This document shows, piece by piece, positions 13,849 through 19,152 of a DNA stretch of 19,152 nucleotides. The position numbers and the translations under genes were made by a program. The notes beneath the pieces were generated by a model, which ran no database searches, had not been told where the DNA came from, and was given only the letters and a program-made list of their open reading frames with translations. Each line of letters opens with the position of its first letter. The stretch's first letter is position 1. Source of the stretch: an uncultured Clostridia bacterium (GTDB lineage: Bacteria; Bacillota; Clostridia; UBA1381); NCBI GenBank assembly GCA_934462945.1, contig CAKSJF010000044.1, forward strand, positions 1 through 19,152, in the 5' to 3' direction.

Positions 13849-14691
13849 ATGGATGCAATTATACAGGCAGTAGCAAGCTTTATCCAGGTTATGAAGCTTT
13901 CAGATCTTGTGGATATAGCGCTTGTGGCGATTTTACTATACAATTTATTAAAAATGATCCGGGAAACCCGTGCGTTGCAGCTGGTTAAGGGATTGATTAT
14001 TCTGTTTTTAGCATTGCAATTAAGCGCGTGGCTGAATCTGACCACGATGAATTACTTATTGAGAAACACGATGCAGGTTGGAATGTTTGCTATTATCGTC
14101 ATTTTTCAGCCGGAGCTGCGGAGTATGCTGGAACGTGTCGGACGGTCCAAGGTCGGCAGTCTGATTGATTTTTCAATTGCGCCCCAGGGAGAGGAGCAGA
14201 CCGGGAAGATTGATGAGATTGTGGAGGCATGTGTTCATCTTTCCTATAGCAAAACCGGTGCGCTGATTGTTTTGGAGCGGGAAACAAAGCTTGGAGATGT
14301 CATTAATACCGGAACGTACTTAGAAGCAGATATTACCTCTGCGCTTTTGGAAAATATTTTTGTACCGAATACCCCTCTGCACGACGGCGCTGTGGTAATC
14401 CGCGGAGATAAAATTTTAACGGCAGGGTGTCTCCTGCCGCTTACCTCAAACAGCAATCTGTCCAGAGAATTGGGAACGCGCCACCGCGCGGCTTTGGGCA
14501 TGTCCGAAACATCGGACGCGATGGTGGTGGTTGTGAGTGAGGAGACTGGAAAAATTTCGCTTGCAGTGAGCGGAAGTCTCACCAGAAATCTGAACGAGGC
14601 AAGCCTGAAACATGCGCTTATGCGCGGTCTGGAAAATCCGAAGCCGCGCGATATTCAGAGAATTAAATTTTGGAAGGGGGCTTCCAAATGA
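13849..14691 (+). CDS. cdaA: Diadenylate cyclase CdaA
   Basis: CdaA makes cyclic di-AMP from two ATP at the membrane; the messenger controls potassium and osmolyte balance and cell-wall stability. The 280-residue length fits. Three helices lie at about 20-38, 43-61 and 73-88. The DAC catalytic domain has DGA (179-181, in PNTPLHDGAVV) and GTRHRAALG (209-217). The start is ATG 13849, preceded by AAGGGGAG at 13835-13842; the longer frame from 13783 would cross the -10 region. Its stop overlaps the cdaR start (ATGA), so the two are translationally coupled. CdaR binds and tunes CdaA in other Firmicutes. Confidence 0.96.
   Translation: MDAIIQAVASFIQVMKLSDLVDIALVAILLYNLLKMIRETRALQLVKGLIILFLALQLSAWLNLTTMNYLLRNTMQVGMFAIIVIFQPELRSMLERVGRSKVGSLIDFSIAPQGEEQTGKIDEIVEACVHLSYSKTGALIVLERETKLGDVINTGTYLEADITSALLENIFVPNTPLHDGAVVIRGDKILTAGCLLPLTSNSNLSRELGTRHRAALGMSETSDAMVVVVSEETGKISLAVSGSLTRNLNEASLKHALMRGLENPKPRDIQRIKFWKGASK
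14669..14688 (+). promoter_or_regulatory. Hairpin covering the cdaR ribosome site
   Basis: TTTGGAAG (14669-14676) and CTTCCAAA (14681-14688) form a perfect 8-bp stem with a GGGG loop. The stem and loop contain the purine-rich ribosome site GGAAGGGGG and the first A of the cdaR ATG. Ribosomes finishing cdaA would open it. Confidence 0.6.
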
Positions 14692-15887
14692 AAAAAGAAT
14701 TGTTTGAGAGAAAGCTGTTATTGCAGATTCTGTCAATTGTGATGGCGGCGGTTTTGTGGTTTGCAGTGACCTACACAGAGGATCCGTATATCAAGCTCCC
14801 GGTCAACAGTATTCCGATCAGCTATCTGGGTGAGGCGGCAATGGAGAAAAACGGACTGCTTTTGGTGAATAAGGAAAGCATTCCGCCGGCGGCGCTGGAT
14901 GTGAAAGGAAAGCGGAGCGATGTCCGGAGCGCTTTGGGAAGTATTCGTGCAACGGTGGATTTAAGCGACATCACCGAACCGGGCGAATATACCAAGGAGG
15001 TTACCTACGATATTCCGAACAGCTCGGTCACAGTTGTGAAACGGAGAGCGGAAACGGTGAACGTTTCGATTGAAGCCGTTGAGAAAAAGACAATCCCGGT
15101 GGTGGTCAATAAAACGGCAGAGGATCGGAATAAAGAGTTTTTAGTAAAATCTACGGCAAAAGAATCCAACATCACGATTTCGGGCGCAAAGGAAGATATT
15201 GAAAAAATCTATGCAGCGGCGGCAACGGTTCAGGCAGATACGATTGTGGAGAGCCAGGAAAAAACGTATGCCATTTCCTATATTGATAAAAATAAAGCTC
15301 CGGTAACGCTCAAGCATGCCGTTAAGGCGAGTGTCCGGGAAATTACGGTCACCAATACGGTTTATCTCAGAAAGAGTGTGCCGATCACACTGGATGAGCG
15401 GAACGACACTGCCGATTATCAGGTCTTTGTGAAATCCTTTTCGCAGGACAAGATTGAAATTGGTGTTTCTAAGCAGAGTTACGAATCGATTAGTGCAATC
15501 GGTGTGGATTTTGCAGAGGATGTGACCATGGGCGAGAACAAAAAGTATAAGATGAAACTGATTGTGCCGGAGGATGTATACTGCCCGGACAAGGATGCGG
15601 AAATCTATATGACGGCAGACGTGGAAAATATTGTCACGCAGTCTGTCATGCTGCCGCTTGTGGCGGAGCATACACCGGAGGATATCACGGTTACCTTTGA
15701 ACATGATACCGTTCCGGTTACGCTGACCGGACCGGCAAGCAGGTTTGCCGGATTGAGTGCGGCAGTGGATTTGTCCGGACTTTCAGCAGGAGAATATCAG
15801 CTGCCGGTGCAGCTTTCCGGAGATCCGGAGGGCGTCACGGCGGCAGATCAGCCGGTTGTCCGTGTGACGCTGCAAACTATAGAATAA
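14688..15887 (+). CDS. cdaR: YbbR-domain protein CdaR, regulator of CdaA
   Basis: This 399-residue protein has a single N-terminal membrane anchor (about 11-27, LLQILSIVMAAVLWFAV) and an extracytoplasmic part made of four YbbR repeats. Repeat signs are the recurrent x-P-V/I strands (KLPVNSIPISY, KTIPVVVNKT, KSVPITLDE, DTVPVTLTGP) and S-x-V-D-L/F-like edge strands. CdaR homologues bind CdaA and modulate c-di-AMP synthesis. The chosen ATG overlaps the cdaA stop by four bases; the frame extends to 14670 without a better start. In Bacillus and relatives glmM usually follows, but here hslO does, after 14 bp. Confidence 0.93.
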   Translation: MKKELFERKLLLQILSIVMAAVLWFAVTYTEDPYIKLPVNSIPISYLGEAAMEKNGLLLVNKESIPPAALDVKGKRSDVRSALGSIRATVDLSDITEPGEYTKEVTYDIPNSSVTVVKRRAETVNVSIEAVEKKTIPVVVNKTAEDRNKEFLVKSTAKESNITISGAKEDIEKIYAAAATVQADTIVESQEKTYAISYIDKNKAPVTLKHAVKASVREITVTNTVYLRKSVPITLDERNDTADYQVFVKSFSQDKIEIGVSKQSYESISAIGVDFAEDVTMGENKKYKMKLIVPEDVYCPDKDAEIYMTADVENIVTQSVMLPLVAEHTPEDITVTFEHDTVPVTLTGPASRFAGLSAAVDLSGLSAGEYQLPVQLSGDPEGVTAADQPVVRVTLQTIE

Positions 15888-15901
15888 ACAGGAGAAAAAA
15901 G

Positions 15902-16783
15902 ATGTCAGATCAATTAGTAAGAGGAAATAGTATGGACGGTGCAATCCGCGTGTTTGCCGCGGTTTCCACCGATTTGGTGAATGAGGCGCAGAGAATCCAC
16001 CACACCTACCCTGTGGCAACTGCGGCTTTAGGAAGAACGCTGACCGCGGCGGCAATTATGGGCGCAGGGTTGAAAAATGAAGACGACAGCATCACAATTC
16101 AGTTTAAGGGCGACGGTCCGATTGAACGCGTGATTGCTGTGACCGACGCAAAAAGCTGTGTCCGCGGCTATGTGGGAAATCCCTATGTGGATTTGCCGCT
16201 GAGTGAAAAAGGAAAACTGGATGTGGGGCGCGCAGTTGGCAAGGGTCAGTTAAGCGTGGTTCGTGATCTGGGATTAAAAGAGCCGTATGTCGGACAAGTC
16301 CCGATTGTCACGGGTGAAATTGCGGAGGATTTAACCTACTACTATGCTGCCAGCGAGCAGATTCCAACGGCAATGAGCCTTGGCGTGCTGGTGGGAACAG
16401 ACAACCGTGCCATTGCCGCAGGCGGGTTTATGCTCCAGCTGATGCCGGAGGCAGAGGAGGCTTTAGCGGCTGAATTGGAGGAAAAAATGAAAACAATTCC
16501 GCCGGTCACAAAAATGATCACAGACGGCATGACGGCGGAGGATATTTTATTTGCAGTCACAGACGGCTTTGATATGCTGATGGATAATCATATCATCACA
16601 CCGGAATATCGCTGTAAATGCTCCAAAGAACGGATGGAGCGTGCGTTAATTTCGATTGGAAAAGAAGAACTGGAATCCATCATTAAGGAACAGGGAGAAG
16701 CAGAGCTTTCCTGCCAATTCTGCGATAACAAGTATCGGTTTACAAAAGCAGAGCTGGAGGAGCTTTTGAAGGAGGCAAAATAA
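15902..16783 (+). CDS. hslO: Redox-regulated chaperone Hsp33
   Basis: Hsp33 is a cytoplasmic holdase switched on by oxidation and unfolding. The 293-residue protein has the N-terminal domain (RGNSMDGAIRVFAA, ITIQFKGDGPI, VRGYVGNPYVDLPL, GKGQLSVVRDLG) and the C-terminal zinc switch: C238-x-C240 and C271-x-x-C274, with the standard spacing. AGGAG precedes the ATG. Its stop and the next start share one base (TAATG), so the CpXC protein is co-translated. Placing it behind cdaA-cdaR ties a disulfide-stress chaperone to the c-di-AMP operon in this organism. Confidence 0.96.
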   Translation: MSDQLVRGNSMDGAIRVFAAVSTDLVNEAQRIHHTYPVATAALGRTLTAAAIMGAGLKNEDDSITIQFKGDGPIERVIAVTDAKSCVRGYVGNPYVDLPLSEKGKLDVGRAVGKGQLSVVRDLGLKEPYVGQVPIVTGEIAEDLTYYYAASEQIPTAMSLGVLVGTDNRAIAAGGFMLQLMPEAEEALAAELEEKMKTIPPVTKMITDGMTAEDILFAVTDGFDMLMDNHIITPEYRCKCSKERMERALISIGKEELESIIKEQGEAELSCQFCDNKYRFTKAELEELLKEAK

Positions 16784-17448
16784 TGAGTATCAACCATAAG
16801 GAATCGGTGCGCTGCCCCGGCTGCTCTCAAATGCAGGATGTCACGGTCTGGAGTTCTATCACAGTTTCGGACAGCCCGGATTTAAAGGCAGATCTTTTGG
16901 CAGGAAAAATTAATATGCTCCATTGTGCGTCTTGCGGAGTGAGGGCATTATTGCCTGCACCGCTGTTGTATCATGATGAGGAAAAAAAGCTGATGATCTC
17001 CTTTGTGCCCTGCAACGATCCGAAACAGAAAACGGAATTGCTTTTGGAAATGCAGAAAAATTATCAGAAAGACCCGGAATTGCAAAAGCTAACCGATTAC
17101 AATCTCCGGTTTGTGACAGAATATAATTCATTATTAGAAAAAATTCTGATTTTTGATCAGGGCATGAACGACAAGACGATTGAGTTGATCAAGATTATGA
17201 TTCTGATGCAGGAGCCCGAAAAAATGGATCACAGAACGGCAGTGTTCGGAAAGATTGACGGAGAGGAAATCGAGTTTTTTGTGCAGGATCATAAGGATGG
17301 CATGTGCTATACCTCGCGCGTCCCAAAAACGACCTATCAGGTTTTATGGGACGAACTGCGAAAAAGCGGTGTGAAAAATAAAAGCTTTCAATGGGAAGAA
17401 ATTGACGCAGATTATGGCGCGGCTCTTCTGCGAGGATTGAATACATGA
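16783..17448 (+). CDS. CpXC-domain protein
   Basis: This 221-residue cytoplasmic protein begins with the CpXC motif C-P-x-C (CPGC, residues 11-14), followed by CASC at about 48-51. Together these probably form one zinc site. After the cysteine domain, residues about 60-220 form a mostly alpha-helical region with a basic/acidic mix and no motif I know. Proteins of this domain family are of unknown function. The start overlaps the hslO stop by one base, so it may assist or respond to the same stress as Hsp33. The next gene begins 19 bp after its TGA. Confidence 0.8.
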   Translation: MSINHKESVRCPGCSQMQDVTVWSSITVSDSPDLKADLLAGKINMLHCASCGVRALLPAPLLYHDEEKKLMISFVPCNDPKQKTELLLEMQKNYQKDPELQKLTDYNLRFVTEYNSLLEKILIFDQGMNDKTIELIKIMILMQEPEKMDHRTAVFGKIDGEEIEFFVQDHKDGMCYTSRVPKTTYQVLWDELRKSGVKNKSFQWEEIDADYGAALLRGLNT

Positions 17449-17467
17449 GAGGGGAAAAATTTCAAAA

Positions 17468-18757
17468 ATGAATAGAGATAAATATATACAGTCTGCCTTT
17501 GGCATATCCGAAAAGGTGATTGCACTTGTCAATCGGGCAGAGGAACGGATTGCGGAGCAGTTTAAAAAGATTGAGGAAACGGCGCAGATCAACCAGATGC
17601 GCGTGATGAAAGCGTTTTCTGATCATCATGTCAGCGAAACGCATTTTGTCCCAACCACTGGCTACGGCTATGACGATTTGGGGCGCGACACCTTAGATCA
17701 GATCTATGCGGATGTGTTCGGTGCGGAGGACGCGCTTGTGCGCCACAATTTTATTTCCGGCACACACACCATATCCACTGCTCTTTTTGGAGTTCTGCGC
17801 CCACAAGACACACTTGTGGCAATCACCGGAAAGCCTTACGATACCTTAGAGGAGGTTGTCGGAATCCGGGGTGAGGCAGGGAACGGTTCTCTCCGGGATT
17901 TTGGAGTTTCCTATCAGGAAATTGCACTTTTGCCGGACGGCATGCCGGACTATGCGGCAATTGAAAAGGCGCTTTCGGAAAAACCGGTCAAGGCAGTTTT
18001 GATTCAGCGCTCCAAAGGCTATGGATGGCGCCCGACCTATACGGCGGAACAGATCGGAGACTTGATTGCCTTTGTGAAAAAGCATTCCAAAGATACGGTT
18101 ACAATTGTGGATAACTGCTATGGCGAGTTTACCCAAACGAGTGAGCCGACCATGTTTGGCGCAGATTTGATTGCCGGATCGCTCATTAAAAATCCGGGCG
18201 GCGGACTTGCGGAAACAGGCGGCTATATTGCCGGAAAAAAACAGTATATCGAGCTTTGTGCAAACCGGCTTTCTTCGGTTGGAATCGGAAAGGAATGCGG
18301 TGCAAGCTTAGGCTTTAACCGGAGCATGTACCAGGGATTTTTCCTTGCTCCGCATGTGGTTTCGCAGGCTTTGAAAGCGGCGGAGCTTTGCGCGGCAGTG
18401 TATGAGGAACTTGGATTTCAAGTACTTCCGAAACCCGGGGAGGTGCGCGCGGATATTATTCAGTCCATCCGGTTTGAAAAACCGGAGCGTCTGATTGCAT
18501 TCTGCCGCGGCATTCAAAAGGGTGCGCCGGTGGATTCCTTTGTAACGCCCGAACCCTGGGATATGCCCGGCTACGATTCGCAGGTCATTATGGCGGCAGG
18601 TGCATTTGTGCAGGGCGCGTCGATTGAGTTCTCGGCAGACGGCCCTCTGCGCGAACCGTATATTGCCTATATGCAGGGCGGTCTGACCTATGAATCCGCA
18701 AGACTCGGAATCCTGGCATCGGTACAGGAATTGGTGCAGGAACATCTGATACCGTGA
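17468..18757 (+). CDS. PLP-dependent methionine gamma-lyase-family protein (YnbB-like)
   Basis: This 429-residue cytoplasmic fold-type I PLP protein is of the group often annotated as aluminium resistance or methionine gamma-lyase family. Visible are TTGYGYDDLGRDTLDQIYADVFG (in part, 63 onward), RHNFISGTHTISTALFG, ITGKPYDTLEEVVGIRG, the D215-N216 pair in VDNCYGEF, and the PLP lysine K241 in AGSLIKNPGGG. The family acts on sulfur or related amino acids, but no member's natural reaction is certain to me. The ribosome site GAGGGG (17449-17454) is 13 nt from the ATG, longer than usual, so translation may be modest or coupled to the preceding gene. A strong terminator follows. Confidence 0.88.
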   Translation: MNRDKYIQSAFGISEKVIALVNRAEERIAEQFKKIEETAQINQMRVMKAFSDHHVSETHFVPTTGYGYDDLGRDTLDQIYADVFGAEDALVRHNFISGTHTISTALFGVLRPQDTLVAITGKPYDTLEEVVGIRGEAGNGSLRDFGVSYQEIALLPDGMPDYAAIEKALSEKPVKAVLIQRSKGYGWRPTYTAEQIGDLIAFVKKHSKDTVTIVDNCYGEFTQTSEPTMFGADLIAGSLIKNPGGGLAETGGYIAGKKQYIELCANRLSSVGIGKECGASLGFNRSMYQGFFLAPHVVSQALKAAELCAAVYEELGFQVLPKPGEVRADIIQSIRFEKPERLIAFCRGIQKGAPVDSFVTPEPWDMPGYDSQVIMAAGAFVQGASIEFSADGPLREPYIAYMQGGLTYESARLGILASVQELVQEHLIP

Positions 18758-18761
18758 TTGA

Positions 18762-18805
18762 AAAAAGTGATGTAAAAGGAATGCGTCCCTTTTACATCAC
18801 TTTTT
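18762..18805. terminator. Bidirectional terminator after the PLP enzyme gene
   Basis: A perfect 18-bp stem, AAAAAGTGATGTAAAAGG (18762-18779) with 18788-18805, closes around an 8-nt loop. The flanking T runs on both strands suit termination from either side. Confidence 0.9.
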
Positions 18806-18882
18806 GATTTTATTGAACCTCTATGCTGCATAAAGAGACACCGCCTCATTAATTTCGGGACAAGAGAAAATAAAAAATAACC

Positions 18883-18912
18883 AAAAAGGAGTGCAGACAG
18901 AATCTGCACTCC
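18883..18912 (-). terminator. Terminator of the Cys-rich microprotein gene
   Basis: On the minus strand GGAGTGCAGA (18912-18903) pairs with TCTGCACTCC (18897-18888) around a 5-nt loop and is followed by TTTTT (18887-18883). It ends the transcript from the right. The stretch 18806-18882 is AT-rich with no gene that I can support. Confidence 0.85.
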
Positions 18913-18930
18913 CCTTTGGGCTTTTAAGTA

Positions 18931-19032
18931 TTAGTTGTTGCACATACAAGTAACAATCACGATGATAATCAAAACCCACAGGATCATATCAAGATCAAAG
19001 TTGCAGCCGTTTCCGCATCCACAGTCACCCAT
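18931..19032 (-). CDS. 33-residue Cys-rich single-helix microprotein
   Basis: The N-terminal 11 residues are MGDCGCGNGCN, a Gly/Asn/Cys patch with three Cys. An acidic FDLD follows, then a hydrophobic helix MILWVLIIIVIV (16-27), and a TCMCNN tail with two more Cys. The ribosome site is perfect: AAAGGAGG at complement 19048-19041, 8 nt before the ATG. A good terminator follows, so it is very likely a real gene despite its size. It resembles the tiny glycine-rich single-TM spore proteins of YjcZ/YjcM type, but with cysteines; that relation is a guess. It could bind metal or form disulfides at the membrane or spore surface. It would be missed by gene finders with a size cut-off. Confidence 0.75.
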   Translation of the reverse strand: MGDCGCGNGCNFDLDMILWVLIIIVIVTCMCNN

Positions 19033-19061
19033 CGTATATGCCTCCTTTCTGATCATCAAAT

Positions 19062-19083
19062 CTTGCCGCAGCCGTGCGGCAGG
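19062..19083 (-). other. Stem-loop between the two microprotein genes
   Basis: A 9-bp stem (19062-19070 with 19075-19083, one G-T pair) closes on a GCCG loop. No T run follows on the minus strand, so it is more likely an RNA structure in the intergenic leader than a terminator. Confidence 0.5.
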
Positions 19084-19152
19084 CTATTTGCAGCAGCAAG
19101 CGTTTTTAAAAAGCTGTGCCGCAAAACAACAGATTATAAGGATGATCAGCAC
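19084..19152 (-). CDS. Second Cys-rich hydrophobic microprotein, 3' end only
   Basis: The minus-strand frame entering at the window edge encodes VLIILIICCFAAQLFKNACC plus CK and stops at TAG (19086-19084). The start lies outside the window. A hydrophobic helix followed by a cysteine cluster repeats the plan of the neighbour at 18931-19032, in the same orientation. With only 22 residues visible the assignment is tentative, but the hydrophobic-then-CCC pattern is unlikely in random sequence. Confidence 0.5.
   Translation of the reverse strand: MLIILIICCFAAQLFKNACCCK

Noticed and set aside
15141..15704. Minus-strand frame of 187 codons within cdaR
   Set aside because: It is the complement of the YbbR repeats; no start signal and no recognisable domain.
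19062..19083. Terminator for the partial microprotein gene
   Set aside because: The stem is good but no T run follows on the minus strand.

Overview
This window reads as a low-to-medium GC chromosomal segment of a member of the Clostridia (Bacillota), probably a gut anaerobe. The evidence is a pta-ackA acetate operon, a cdaA-cdaR (c-di-AMP) pair, an ECF sigma operon of Bacillus SigY type, a membrane-tethered MurF-like ligase beside Ddl, strong AGGAGG ribosome sites, TTGNNN-17-TATAAT promoters, A/T tracts upstream of -35 boxes, and many intrinsic terminators. The genus cannot be read from sequence alone. There are no tRNA or rRNA genes, CRISPR arrays, transposases or phage genes.

Layout. Positions 1-165 hold a densely folded intergenic repeat, followed by an EamA/DMT transporter (204-1067). 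At 1138-2864 is an ECF sigma operon: the sigma gene carries an in-frame TAG between its two domains, followed by a two-TM small protein and a membrane protein ending in two zinc ribbons. A convergent MerR regulator with a GyrI-like effector domain (2879-3649) faces a 19-bp-spacer promoter with a perfect palindrome (3687-3717). That promoter drives a short transcript with a possible small secreted peptide, ended by a 20-bp-stem terminator. pta-ackA follows at 4152-6373.

Region 6418-9320 looks like one regulon. An AraC regulator and a cytoplasmic sialidase-like beta-propeller lie on the minus strand, and a class II HpcH/HpaI aldolase is divergent on the plus strand. The sialidase and aldolase promoters share the same layout: two direct AAYGTC repeats 21 bp apart, the nearer starting 17 bp before the -35 start, with a 17-bp spacer. 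I infer that the AraC protein activates both genes. A plausible but unproven role is releasing a 2-keto-3-deoxy (ulosonic) acid sugar and splitting it to pyruvate.

Region 9478-13684 is a cell-wall operon: alpha/beta hydrolase, membrane MurF-like ligase, D-Ala-D-Ala ligase and an HD-domain protein. Region 13849-18757 is a tight five-gene run: cdaA, cdaR, hslO (Hsp33), a CpXC-domain protein and a PLP-dependent methionine gamma-lyase-family protein. The cdaR ribosome site lies in a perfect hairpin, suggesting translational coupling to cdaA. The right end (18931-19152, minus strand) carries two tandem Cys-rich single-helix microproteins, one complete (33 aa) and one cut by the window edge.

The most notable observations are the AraC two-site promoter layout, the tandem microproteins, the amber-interrupted sigma factor, the MerR promoter controlling a mini-transcript, and the cdaR start-site hairpin.
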